A stretch of 64,000 nucleotides of DNA from the NCBI RefSeq assembly GCF_031455095.1, contig NZ_JAVDSB010000009.1, positions 212,739 through 276,738 on the forward strand, read 5' to 3'. A model generated the notes under the pieces. It worked only from the letters and a program-made list of their open reading frames with translations, was not told the DNA's origin and searched no databases. Positions 54,197 through 62,514 of the stretch are shown here, one piece after another. How positions within the stretch are numbered: position 1 is the stretch's first letter; the number at the start of each line of letters is the position of its first letter. The position numbers and the translations under genes were made by a program. This DNA comes from Paenibacillus_E qinlingensis_A. Its GTDB lineage: Bacteria; Bacillota; Bacilli; Paenibacillales; NBRC-103111.

Positions 54197-54793
54197 ATGA
54201 ATATCGGCTTAACAGGAGGTATTGCCTGTGGAAAAAGCACGGTTAGCCGTATGCTCGTTAGCCGTGGTGCCCTTTTAATCGATGCCGATCAGATTGCTCG
54301 TGATGTTGTCGAGCCTGGCAGTCCTGTTCTAGAACAGGTTGCTGCTGCTTTTGGACAAGCTGTGATTGGGCGCGATGGATCCTTGCAGCGTAAGATGCTC
54401 GGTGAAATCATTTTTGGATCCCCTGAAGCTCGGCAACAGCTTGAGGGCTTGCTTCATCCCCCTATTCGTGCAAGGATGCGCGAGCAGATGACAACGTATG
54501 AACGGGACTATCCCACCAAGCTGGTTGTGGTCGATGTTCCTTTACTCATAGAATCGAATTTGGTCTCCATGTTTGAGGAGATCATGGTTGTTTATATTCC
54601 GCGTCACTTGCAGTTGGAACGACTGATGCAGCGAGATGGCTTGTCAGCAGAGATTGCTCAGCTTCGTCTTGATGCACAGATGTCAATTGAAGAGAAGCGT
54701 AAGCTTGCAGATATTGTGATTGATAATAGTGGGACTTGGGAAGAAACCAACATGAGGGTAGAGCGGTTCTGGGCAGGGAAGGGATTAGCATGA
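54197..54793 (+). CDS. coaE: Dephospho-CoA kinase
   Basis: A 198-residue P-loop kinase for the last step of coenzyme A synthesis (3'-phosphorylation of dephospho-CoA). Walker A GLTGGIACGKST, DADQIARDVVEPGSP, VVVDVPLLIES and the lid region LMQRDGLSAEIAQLRLDAQM are present. Its stop overlaps the transglycosylase start (ATGA). Confidence 0.96.
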   Translation: MNIGLTGGIACGKSTVSRMLVSRGALLIDADQIARDVVEPGSPVLEQVAAAFGQAVIGRDGSLQRKMLGEIIFGSPEARQQLEGLLHPPIRARMREQMTTYERDYPTKLVVVDVPLLIESNLVSMFEEIMVVYIPRHLQLERLMQRDGLSAEIAQLRLDAQMSIEEKRKLADIVIDNSGTWEETNMRVERFWAGKGLA

Positions 54794-55374
54794 CGTTCTT
54801 TCGAAAAAAGCGAATGTTTGCAATTCTGCTAATTGCTTTTGTTATGATCCTCTTCATGAATAGCGCAATTATAGGCAGAAAGCTATACCCCATCTACTTT
54901 GAGCAGGAGATTAAGCAAAGCGCGGCGAAACACAATATAGACCCTTTTCTAATAGCAGCCATTATTCGAGTTGAAACGAATTATAAATATCATTTAGAAT
55001 CAAGTAAAGGGGCATTAGGGCTTATGCAGCTTATGCCTGATACCGCTGAATGGATTGTTGAATCGACGAATTTAGGGCCTCATACGCAAGAAGATTTGCT
55101 TCGTGTAGATATGAATATTTTTCTAGGATCTTGGTATCTGAATTGGCTGATCAAGCATTATAATGGGAACTTAATCTACGCTATCGCGGCGTATAATGCA
55201 GGACAAGGTAATGTGAATAAGTGGAAGAATAATCAAGTGTGGGACGGAACCGAGTCGAATATCAGTGATATTCCTTTTGGTGAAACACGTCATTATGTGC
55301 AGCGTGTGCTGTATTATTATGAGAAGTATACGAAACTGTACACAGAGCAATGGAACGGCAACGGAGCTGCATAG
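54790..55374 (+). CDS. Membrane-anchored lytic transglycosylase
   Basis: A 194-residue protein with an N-terminal transmembrane anchor (FAILLIAFVMILFMNSAII) and an SLT domain: catalytic Glu in AIIRVETNYKYHLESSKGALGLMQLMP and the later IYAIAAYNAGQGNV. It cleaves peptidoglycan glycan strands outside the membrane. Translation is coupled to coaE. Start ATG 54790 is preferred over an upstream in-frame start within coaE. Confidence 0.93.
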   Translation: MTFFRKKRMFAILLIAFVMILFMNSAIIGRKLYPIYFEQEIKQSAAKHNIDPFLIAAIIRVETNYKYHLESSKGALGLMQLMPDTAEWIVESTNLGPHTQEDLLRVDMNIFLGSWYLNWLIKHYNGNLIYAIAAYNAGQGNVNKWKNNQVWDGTESNISDIPFGETRHYVQRVLYYYEKYTKLYTEQWNGNGAA

Positions 55375-55393
55375 CGGACTTGGCAAAAACAAA

Positions 55394-55438
55394 GAAGCAT
55401 TGGACTAGCTCCCAGGGGAGCGAAGAGTCCAATACTTC
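55394..55438. terminator. Terminator between convergent genes
   Basis: Outer arms GAAGCATTGGACT / AGAGTCCAATACTTC and an inner GCTCCC-AG-GGGAGC stem. Confidence 0.7.
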
Positions 55439-55474
55439 CTGTTTGGCAGAGTCAAAAGCGTGCGCAATTCAAGA

Positions 55475-55693
55475 TTACTTGAATTGACCTGCTAGAGATT
55501 GTTCTGCGATTTGTACCAGGCGACGAGTGATGCTACCACCAATAGAGCCAGTGTCACGAGAAGTCATGTTGCCATAGTAGCCATCTTGTGGGATAGCGAT
55601 ACCTAGCTCCTGAGCTACCTCATACTTCAACTGATCCAAGGCTGCGTTAGCTTGTGGAACGACTAAAGTATTGCTGCTTCTGTTTGAACTCAT
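55475..55693 (-). CDS. Alpha/beta-type small acid-soluble spore protein
   Basis: A 72-residue SASP that saturates spore DNA and protects it from UV and heat damage. Conserved segments are ALDQLKYEVAQELGI (including the germination protease site region) and GYYGNMTSRDTGSIGGSITRRLVQIAEQSL. Length and sequence are typical. AGGAGG precedes the start. Confidence 0.97.
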   Translation of the reverse strand: MSSNRSSNTLVVPQANAALDQLKYEVAQELGIAIPQDGYYGNMTSRDTGSIGGSITRRLVQIAEQSLAGQFK

Positions 55694-55804
55694 GTCTGTT
55701 CACCTCCTTGTCGGTTGGTAAATCTATTGTGTGCAGAACTCCAAACTTCAAGACATGTAACATCTGGTAAAGATATTTCCAAGAGAGAAAGGAGAGGAAA
55801 GCGA

Positions 55805-56284
55805 ATGAAATGCCCGTTCTGTGACCATTCTGGTACGAAAGTGCTTGATTCGAGGTCTGCCAATGAGAACAAATCCATACGTCGTCGCCGTGAATGCGAG
55901 AAATGCGCTAGGAGATTCACGACTTTCGAAATGGTTGAAGAAACACCTTTAATTGTGATTAAAAAAGATGGAAGTCGGGAAGAATTTAGTCGTGAGAAAA
56001 TTTTACGTGGCTTAATTCGTGCTTGTGAAAAAAGACCGGTTTCCATGGAGCGGCTAGAGATGCTCGTCTCTGAAGTCGAAATGCAGCTTCGCACGACAGC
56101 TCATGCTGAAGTCGATAGCCTTGGCATTGGTGAAATTGTGATGGAGCAATTGTACCCCGTCGATGAAGTGGCCTACATTCGCTTCGCCTCTGTCTATAGG
56201 CAATTCAAGGACATCAATATGTTCTTGAAGGAGTTAACGCAAATATTGGGAAAGCATGATGTTGGTCTACTTAGGGACAAATAA
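55805..56284 (+). CDS. nrdR: Transcriptional repressor NrdR
   Basis: A 159-residue repressor of ribonucleotide reductase genes. An N-terminal zinc ribbon (CPFCDHSGTKVLDSR, ECEKCARRFTTFE) precedes an ATP-cone domain (about 49-139) that senses ATP/dATP. The frame is open upstream to 55715, but ATG 55805 with AAAGGAG upstream starts MKCPFC, the usual start. Confidence 0.97.
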   Translation: MKCPFCDHSGTKVLDSRSANENKSIRRRRECEKCARRFTTFEMVEETPLIVIKKDGSREEFSREKILRGLIRACEKRPVSMERLEMLVSEVEMQLRTTAHAEVDSLGIGEIVMEQLYPVDEVAYIRFASVYRQFKDINMFLKELTQILGKHDVGLLRDK

Positions 56285-56311
56285 GTAGCACCTGCTGCAC
56301 AAATTACACAA

Positions 56312-56356
56312 AGTCGCATCACCTCGTGAAATGTCATGAGGGGGTGCGGCTTTTCT
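56312..56356 (+). terminator. Terminator after nrdR
   Basis: AGTCGCATCACCTC pairs with GAGGGGGTGCGGCT, followed by TTTCT. Confidence 0.7.
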
Positions 56357-56386
56357 ATGTTCACCATTTGATAAGGATGGGGTTGT

Positions 56387-56857
56387 CTAGTGCGTATTAA
56401 CCGTTGTAGTCACAACTAAATTGTTCGTTGTTGAGGTGGAGGTAGAAGTTGAAGTGGAGGTAGATATGGAGGAGGCAGTGAACGATAAGGTTTCTAAATT
56501 GACCGATACCCCAATGGTGAGCCCAGTATTAATGACTAAACTAGCTGTTGTTAAAGTCGTTAAGTAGCTTAACTGAAGAACACCATTTACAAAAACATTG
56601 TAATATCCATTACTTCCAGGAACCGTCAGACTGTTGCTAGGCAAGTTAGCTCCTGTATCGTCCCTGAAGCTAGATGAAGGAATGGTAGTTACGCCTCCAA
56701 GAATATTTCCTATTACCACATTAGCCGTAAATCGTTTGACAAGCGGGGTAAGCGTCGTAGTTGTAGTCGTTGATGTTGATGTTGAAGTTGATGTTGTAAT
56801 TGTTCCTGAGACTACACTAGTCGCTGTTAAGTGGAGTGTAATCAAGTGTTCGCTCAT
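56387..56857 (-). CDS. DUF4183-type Thr/Ser-repeat protein, probably spore surface
   Basis: A 156-residue protein. The centre (about 45-125: ANVVIGNILGG, SSFRDDTGANLP, GSNGYYNVFVNGVLQLSY) resembles DUF4183 domains found in spore-surface proteins of Bacilli. It is bracketed by two simple Thr/Ser tracts, TSTSTSTSTTTTTT near residue 25 and STSTSTSTSTST near residue 138, encoded by short tandem repeats. No signal peptide. AAAGGAGG precedes the start. Function inferred only from the family. Confidence 0.75.
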   Translation of the reverse strand: MSEHLITLHLTATSVVSGTITTSTSTSTSTTTTTTLTPLVKRFTANVVIGNILGGVTTIPSSSFRDDTGANLPSNSLTVPGSNGYYNVFVNGVLQLSYLTTLTTASLVINTGLTIGVSVNLETLSFTASSISTSTSTSTSTSTTNNLVVTTTVNTH

Positions 56858-56997
56858 GGTTGTCCTCCTTTCAGCATGGGTAGATGCAACTCTAGTACTT
56901 GCTATATCATATGTTCAAAAATACTAGTTTGATTGGGAAATTCAGAGGGTGACACGAATTGATTTGTTTTTTTTCGAAATGTGACAAAAAATAAAAA

Positions 56998-57024
56998 AAA
57001 GACAGCGCATGGTGCGCTGTCTTT
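56998..57024 (-). terminator. Terminator on the minus strand
   Basis: AAAGACAGCGC-ATGGT-GCGCTGTCTTT, with a long T-run on the minus strand, about 115 bases after the stop of the small gene at 57139. Confidence 0.85.
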
Positions 57025-57138
57025 GACTGCTTCATAGGGGGAAAGTCAATAACGATGCACCCTCATGAGCTTTTGAAAAAAAATAATTCTATTGACATCA
57101 ACCGACTGTATTTTTGTTAGCGATAAGGCATAATTCGG

Positions 57139-57327
57139 TTATTGAATGCGTTTGTCCAGTTCACTTCGAAGAAAGTGAATGAACCGAATAGCTTCATCCG
57201 ACGTTAATAAATTGCTGCCAAACGAGAATGAGAACATGTCCAAAATATCATGATCAGGAAGATGCAAGCTGTCAATTAATTGCATGACGTCTAGACTCAT
57301 ATTACCGTCAATCACCGTTTTATTCAT
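57139..57327 (-). CDS. Small acidic protein, unknown
   Basis: A 62-residue protein, MNKTVIDGNMSLDVMQLIDS at the start, largely helical, no family recognised. A strong AAAGGAGG lies 10 bases before the ATG and a good terminator follows, so it is probably expressed. Confidence 0.65.
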   Translation of the reverse strand: MNKTVIDGNMSLDVMQLIDSLHLPDHDILDMFSFSFGSNLLTSDEAIRFIHFLRSELDKRIQ

Positions 57328-57556
57328 GGTACAGATTCCTCCTTTGTCGTACTGTCATCATCGGATGGAGGCGGTAGCTGGCTGACATTTTGGACAATCA
57401 CAATTGCCAATTTAGTCCCTCTAGCTTTGCGTCACCACTTTTCAGTGGTTTTGCCTTTATCATACCGATAACGTCTTTATATCAAAACTATATCACAGGT
57501 TAGGTTTATCGTGCTATTAATTACATTAATATTAATTCGAAGGATGGTTGAAGCAT

Positions 57557-57730
57557 ATGTCCGTCAATAGCCCAAAATCCAGCAAAAAAATTCAAGAATT
57601 GGATATTGTTGAGGTAGCGAAGGCGCTAGGCATTGATCAAGCTCGTTTACTTGCATATGTGTACAATCGACAAGAAGCTAGTCACGATCATATCCGTGTC
57701 GTGCCCGTTTCTTCTTCGGAACCATCTTAG
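57557..57730 (+). CDS. Small protein, unknown
   Basis: A 57-residue protein with a likely short helix-turn-helix-like stretch IVEVAKALGIDQARLLAYVYNR and flexible ends. AAGGATGG stands 9 bases before ATG 57557 (a TTG at 57548 is too close). A terminator follows. No function can be assigned. Confidence 0.6.
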   Translation: MSVNSPKSSKKIQELDIVEVAKALGIDQARLLAYVYNRQEASHDHIRVVPVSSSEPS

Positions 57731-57738
57731 CTAAAAGA

Positions 57739-57768
57739 AAGCACCGCAACAAAAGAGTTGCAGTGCTT
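57739..57768. terminator. Hairpin between convergent genes
   Basis: AAGCAC-C-GCAAC / GTTGC-A-GTGCTT with a short loop, between the small gene and htpG. Confidence 0.7.
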
Positions 57769-57778
57769 GGATGAATGC

Positions 57779-59659
57779 TTACACCATGATTTTGCAAATA
57801 TCATTCGTAAATTCAACTGGATCTTGCAAAGGCAAACCTTCGATAAGAAGGGCTTGATTATACAAGAGCGCCGTGTAAAGGTTTAGTTTCTCTTTATCTT
57901 TATCAAAAGCATCCTTCAAGGAAGCGAACACGTCATGGTTGACGTTGATCTCTAATACTTTCTCTGCCTTAACATTTGGGTTATTCGGCATCGCGTTCAA
58001 GATCTTTTCCATTTCGATGGTAACATCGCCGTCTGTGGATAAGCATACTGGATGCTTTCTCAAACGTTTGGAAGCTTTTACACTCGATACTTTACCAGCC
58101 AATAAGCCATTCATGTAGTCGAATAGATCTTGATTTTCTTTTTTATCAGACTCAGAATCGTTAGCGTTATCCTCTACATCAATACCAAGATCCCCGCTTG
58201 AAACCGATCTGAATTCCTTCTCTTTGTAAGTCATAATCATTTTGATTGCGAACTCATCAATATCATCAGTGAAGTATAGAATCTCGTAACCTTTATCAGT
58301 GACAAGCTCCGTTTGCGGAAGCTTATCAATTCTTTCCATCGATTCACCCGAAGCATAGTAAATGTACTTCTGGTCTTCTGGCATTCTGGATACATACTCG
58401 TCCAATGTGACAAGTTGTTTCTCCTTGGAGGAGGAGAACATCAATAGATCCTGCAGTAGCTCTTTATGCGTACCGTAGTCGCTGTAAACGCCGAATTTAA
58501 GCTGTCTGCCGAAAGATTTGTAGAATTGCTCGTATTTCTCTCTCTCGTCCTTTAGAAGGCTTTGCAGCTGCCCTTTGATTTTGCTAGAGATATTTTTCGC
58601 AATTAATTTGAGCTGTCGATCGTGCTGCAGCATCTCGCGGGAGATGTTGAGCGATAGGCTCTCGGAATCCACCATGCCTTTGACGAAGGAGAAATAGTCA
58701 GGCAGCAGGTCTGCACATTTATTCATAATGAGAACACCGTTTGCGTAAAGCTCCAAACCTTTCTCATATTCTTTGGAATAGTAGTCATAAGGCATGTTTT
58801 CAGGGATGAAAAGGATGGCTTGGTAGACTACCGCGCCATCTGCACTCACATGAATATGCTTCAGCGGTTTGTCGAAGCCGTAATGTTTCTCGTGATAGAA
58901 CTTCTCGTAGTCCTCAGGAGTAAGCTCGCTTTTGTTCTTTCTCCAGATCGGCACCATGCTGTTCACGTGCTGCTCTTCTTGGAAGTCTTCGTATTCGGTC
59001 TCGCTGCCTTCTTGGAGACGTCTGCTTGTGATGTCCATTTTGATCGGGTAACGGATGAAATCGGAGTACTTCTTGATAATCGCTTTCAGGCGATATTCGT
59101 CCAAGTATTCGTCGTAGTTGTCATCTTCGGTATTTGCTTTAATCGAAAGGACAATCTCCGTCCCAACGGAATCTTTGTTGGCAGGGGCAATCGTGTAGCC
59201 ATCTGCACCGTCGGATTCCCATTTGTAAGCTGTGTCGCTGCCAAGGGCTTTACTTGTTACCGCGATGTGGTCAGCAACCATGAATGCGGAGTAGAAGCCT
59301 ACCCCGAATTGACCGATGATGTTGTGGCCATCTTTGGCTTCATTCTCTTTTTTGAAAGCAAGAGATCCACTTTTCGCGATAATCCCCAAGTTGTTTTCAA
59401 GATCTTCTTTCGTCATCCCGATCCCTGTATCGCGAATCGTTAAGATGCGATTGTCTTTATCGGCCGTAATTTTGATGAAGTAGCTATCTTTGTCAAAAAC
59501 GAGCGAGTCGTCTGTAAGTGCTTTGTAGTAAATTTTGTCAATCGCATCGCTGGAGTTGGAGATAAGCTCTCTTAGAAAGATTTCACGTTGTGTGTAAATC
59601 GAATTAATCATCATTTCCAATAGACGCTTGGATTCGGCTTGAAACTGTTTCTTTTCCAC
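57779..59659 (-). CDS. htpG: Chaperone HtpG (Hsp90)
   Basis: A 626-residue ATP-dependent cytosolic chaperone. N-terminal GHKL ATPase motifs are RELISNSSDAIDKI, IRDTGIGMTKEDL, GQFGVGFYSAFMVAD and the later SVGTEIVLSI; the middle domain has LYANGVLIMN and SLSLNISREMLQ. GTG start at 59659 with AAAGGAG 8 bases upstream. Unlike B. subtilis htpG, it has a CIRCE operator. Confidence 0.97.
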   Translation of the reverse strand: MEKKQFQAESKRLLEMMINSIYTQREIFLRELISNSSDAIDKIYYKALTDDSLVFDKDSYFIKITADKDNRILTIRDTGIGMTKEDLENNLGIIAKSGSLAFKKENEAKDGHNIIGQFGVGFYSAFMVADHIAVTSKALGSDTAYKWESDGADGYTIAPANKDSVGTEIVLSIKANTEDDNYDEYLDEYRLKAIIKKYSDFIRYPIKMDITSRRLQEGSETEYEDFQEEQHVNSMVPIWRKNKSELTPEDYEKFYHEKHYGFDKPLKHIHVSADGAVVYQAILFIPENMPYDYYSKEYEKGLELYANGVLIMNKCADLLPDYFSFVKGMVDSESLSLNISREMLQHDRQLKLIAKNISSKIKGQLQSLLKDEREKYEQFYKSFGRQLKFGVYSDYGTHKELLQDLLMFSSSKEKQLVTLDEYVSRMPEDQKYIYYASGESMERIDKLPQTELVTDKGYEILYFTDDIDEFAIKMIMTYKEKEFRSVSSGDLGIDVEDNANDSESDKKENQDLFDYMNGLLAGKVSSVKASKRLRKHPVCLSTDGDVTIEMEKILNAMPNNPNVKAEKVLEINVNHDVFASLKDAFDKDKEKLNLYTALLYNQALLIEGLPLQDPVEFTNDICKIMV

Positions 59660-59698
59660 GGATAGATCTCCTTTCGATATGTAACAGGGTTTATAAAA

Positions 59699-59762
59699 TT
59701 AGCACTCGCACGCTGTGAGTGCTATACACTAACTTTATAACATCCCTGAAATTTAATGTCAA
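59699..59762 (-). promoter_or_regulatory. htpG promoter with CIRCE (HrcA) operator
   Basis: On the minus strand TTGACA (59762-59757), 17 bases, TATAAA (59739-59734) is a near-consensus SigA promoter. Just downstream, at 59699-59725, TTAGCACTC-N9-GAGTGCTAT matches CIRCE (TTAGCACTC-N9-GAGTGCTAA) with one mismatch, where HrcA would repress. Confidence 0.88.
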
Positions 59763-59849
59763 TTGGAAAGGCCAGAAAATCGTGCTAGTGACCATGGATA
59801 CTTCTGAAATTATCGCAGCTTCTGAAACATCTACAACAGCTGGAGCACC

Positions 59850-60076
59850 AGCAGCTACCCCGACTCTTTAAAGTAGCTTCAGTCTCGGTAAGATCTCCAA
59901 CTCGTTACATCACCCGCTAGCGCACGGATCTTTTCGAAAAACCTGCGAAAATACATCTTTTAATAGGTTTTGAGTGGAAAAGAGGAAATTGCTGCGGAGT
60001 TTTCGCAGTAATTTGACTTTACGAGGGAGAAGTAAAGAAAATGCCTAGGAGCATTCGCATCATTTTACCTTGCAGC
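59850..60076. repeat. Long direct repeat, copy 1
   Basis: From GCAGCTACCCCGACTC to ATTCGCATCATTTTACC. It is about 85-90% identical by eye to 60562-60845, which carries an extra block of about 57 bases. It contains CTGCGAAAATACATCTTTT, AAATTGCTGCG and TTTCGCAGTAATTTGAC. No coding sequence is recognised. Confidence 0.8.
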
Positions 60077-60163
60077 TTGTACTGTTGTTTCACAATCCCG
60101 CCGCGAGCACCAATGTTAGAAGACGACGACTATTTTTAATTCCTACAACTTTTCAAAGCTTCA

Positions 60164-60561
60164 ACTCGCGCAACTCCAAACATCACTAAATCAGCACCTC
60201 GGCACGTTCACTAGCTACACTCACGCAACTCCTTCGACCCCTGTAACCCCATACATCACTCAAGCAGCTACCTCGGCACGTTCAACTAGCTACACTCTTG
60301 CAACGCCTTCGACCCTGTAACTCCACACATCACTCAAGTAGCTACCTCGGCACGTTCAACTAGCTACACTCGCGCCAACTCCTTCGACCCCTGTAACTCC
60401 ACACATCACTCAAGCAGCTACCTCGGCACGTTCAAGTAGCTACACTCGCGCAACGCCTTCGACCCTGTAACTCCACACATCACTCAAGCAGCAACCCCAG
60501 CACTTTTAACTAGCTACACTCGCGCAACTCCTTCGACCCCTGTAACTCCACACATCACTCA
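60164..60561. repeat. Tandem repeat of about 74-76 bp, five units
   Basis: The landmark CGGCACGTTCA recurs at about 60201, 60275, 60349 and 60425, with a diverged copy near 60499. Each unit also has CTTCGACCC(C)TGTAAC, CATCACTCAAGCAGC and TAGCTACACTCGCGC. One-base differences (CCCC or CCC) rule out a conserved frame. The last unit runs into copy 2 of the long repeat. Confidence 0.85.
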
Positions 60562-60845
60562 AGCAGCTACCCCGACTCTTTAAAGTAGCTTCAGTCTCGT
60601 TAACATCTCCAACTCGTTACATCACCCGCTAGCACACAGATTTTTTCGAAAAACCTGCGAAAATACATCTTTTAATAGGTTTTTGATTGAAAAAGCGGAA
60701 ATTGCTGCGAATATGCAGTTTTTTTGGTTCAAATTCATCGAGATTAAGAGATATTACGAGAAATTGATGTATTTTCGCAGTAATTTGACTTTACGAGGGA
60801 AAAGTAAAGAAAATGCCTGCACATTCGCATCATTTTACCCTGCGG
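60562..60845. repeat. Long direct repeat, copy 2
   Basis: Second copy of the 59850-60076 element, 712 bases downstream, with an AT-rich insertion at about 60710-60770 (ATATGCAGTTTTTTT ... GATGTATTTTCGCAG). It ends just before the nuclease-like gene. Confidence 0.8.
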
Positions 60846-60882
60846 CGGCTTGAAATCCTCCTCTCATCTAATGCCTAATTTC

Positions 60883-61551
60883 TCACAGCCGATGCAGATT
60901 GTCCTGCATTAGCTCGTAACGCACAACATGTCTGCCTCCAGCACCAGCGAGCGGTGTAAGCCAACCCTGCGTGCAGAGCGACTGCAGGCATTGCACAGCT
61001 GTGCGATGGTTGATGTTTAAATGAGCTTCAACATCTTTCGGGCGCAGAGGCTGCGCGAGTGTATAGGCAAGCCTCACAATTTCCCTCTCCATCACCGTGC
61101 CCAGACTGACAGGTGAGGGGATCGCCTGATAACGACTAATGAACATGCGAAGCAGTGTGATACATACTTCGGGACGCGAGACAACATCATCATACGAAAA
61201 TGATATCACCTGATATCCCATCGCAGCTAGAAAGGTTTCCCGGTTCAGCTCATTGCAATATTTTTGCCTGTCCATATCTCGCACATGAGGGCCGTATCCC
61301 TTAATCTCGATGATCAATTTCACAAATTTCGTCAGCCAAGCAAAATCGCAGAAATACGAGCGTCCCCGCCAATCCAACACTTCGAATTCGGGGTGCAGCT
61401 CGTCGAAATGGCCGCGGAGCTCCCACCAGACCGCCTGACAGAATCTTCTTTCCGCCTCCTGATGCCCGCGCTCCAAACGACCCCTGCGTTCTCCGGTTCT
61501 CTGTTCCAGATGGCTTTCAATCCATCTAGCATGCTCATGCTCGTAACTCAT
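60883..61551 (-). CDS. PD-(D/E)XK nuclease-like protein with C-terminal winged helix
   Basis: A 222-residue protein. The N-terminal half resembles DUF559/Vsr-type nucleases: Asp in SYFCDFAWL, ExK in LIIEIKGYG, then RQKYCNELNRETFLAAMGYQVISF, the order D..ExK..(basic) expected for a PD-(D/E)XK core. The C-terminal part (about 155-222: REIVRLAYTLAQPLRPKDVE, NINHRTAVQCLQSLCTQGWL) looks like a winged helix. I recall similar proteins in Paenibacillus sometimes labelled DNA-binding response regulator, but no receiver is visible. No methylase or restriction partner lies nearby. Confidence 0.65.
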   Translation of the reverse strand: MSYEHEHARWIESHLEQRTGERRGRLERGHQEAERRFCQAVWWELRGHFDELHPEFEVLDWRGRSYFCDFAWLTKFVKLIIEIKGYGPHVRDMDRQKYCNELNRETFLAAMGYQVISFSYDDVVSRPEVCITLLRMFISRYQAIPSPVSLGTVMEREIVRLAYTLAQPLRPKDVEAHLNINHRTAVQCLQSLCTQGWLTPLAGAGGRHVVRYELMQDNLHRL

Positions 61552-61579
61552 AGGTAAGTTCCCTCCTTTACAACGAAAA

Positions 61580-61617
61580 AACGCCCCTGTGCCATTAAGA
61601 AAATGGACAGGGACGTT
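61580..61617 (-). terminator. Hairpin in the leader of the nuclease-like gene
   Basis: AACGCCCCTGTGCCAT and ATGGACAGGGACGTT form an imperfect stem; on the minus strand a T-run follows. It lies 29 bases upstream of the nuclease-like start, in the direction of that gene. Confidence 0.6.
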
Positions 61618-61727
61618 CTTCGTCTTCTACCAATAAGTATAATGGAATTCCCACGATTTCACGAGGGAACATTTTCGACATTTCTCTTCCTTTTATGATA
61701 GAATGTGACATATTGGAGGGATTTCAC

Positions 61728-62483
61728 ATGGATATTAGACGAATATTAGGTCTTCCTGATGTATTGGATGTTAAGAAAGTCGTATGCGTCCAACCTCACC
61801 CTGATGATAACGAAGTTGGGGCAGCAGGAACGCTATACGAACTTGCACAGCGCGGTTGTGAAATCGTTTACATTACTGTGACCGATGGTAGAGGGAGTGG
61901 TTCAACTGGCGAAGTGGAGCCTGAAGCGATTGCCGCGGTTCGACGCGCAGAGCGGTTGGCTGCCGGTGATATTTTAGGCGTGTCCAAGCAAATTGCGCTT
62001 GAATTTCCGGACATGGGGAACTACACCGAAGAGGAATTGCTGGCAAAGCTCATTCCAATTATCCGCGAAGAAAAGCCGGACTTATTGATGACGGTAGATC
62101 CATGGATGCCCTATGAAGCACATCCGGACCATATCAAAACAGGTAAAGCGGTTGCATCGGCGATGCTCTTTTCGTCCAATGAGATTCTATTCCCTGGATC
62201 TAAGCCGCATGACGTGCCGCAAATCGCATTCTATGCGACCTCGCATCCCAATACGTTTATTGACGTTACGGCACATTGGGAAACGAAGATCGCTTCAATT
62301 TTGGCCCATAAGAGTCAATTTGACAACATTAATTGGCCCTTGGTTAAGGGGTATTTTGACTATCAAGGACTACAACTGTTTGGAAAGTTGAAACAAAACC
62401 CAGAAGCGAAGGGCTATGCAGAAGCATTTAAAGTACTGACATCGCACCAGCTGCATTTCTTCCCATCAGCACTATATAGTTAA
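61728..62483 (+). CDS. LmbE/PIG-L-family deacetylase (BshB2-like)
   Basis: A 251-residue zinc-dependent N-acetyl hydrolase. Zinc site HPDDNEVGAAG near residue 28 and EAHPDHIKTG (about 138), with the usual VTDGRGSGS loop. Family members deacetylate N-acetylglucosamine-derived compounds, including the bacillithiol precursor (BshB). The sugar symporter gene 31 bases downstream suggests a role in using an N-acetylated sugar instead (inference). ATG 61728 has GGAGGG 7 bases upstream. Confidence 0.87.
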   Translation: MDIRRILGLPDVLDVKKVVCVQPHPDDNEVGAAGTLYELAQRGCEIVYITVTDGRGSGSTGEVEPEAIAAVRRAERLAAGDILGVSKQIALEFPDMGNYTEEELLAKLIPIIREEKPDLLMTVDPWMPYEAHPDHIKTGKAVASAMLFSSNEILFPGSKPHDVPQIAFYATSHPNTFIDVTAHWETKIASILAHKSQFDNINWPLVKGYFDYQGLQLFGKLKQNPEAKGYAEAFKVLTSHQLHFFPSALYS

Positions 62484-62514
62484 GCAGGTTCAAATTATGG
62501 AGGAGGCAAGTCCA

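Noticed and set aside
59794..59871. 25-codon frame MDTSEIIAASETSTTAGAPA..
   Set aside because: No ribosome-binding site; it runs into the long repeat and is upstream of the htpG promoter. Too little support for a gene.
60164..60561. Possible CRISPR array
   Set aside because: Units are contiguous and similar over their full length, with no unique spacers and no cas genes.
60883..61551. Response regulator identity for the nuclease-like gene
   Set aside because: No receiver domain residues (acidic pair, phospho-Asp, Lys) are present.
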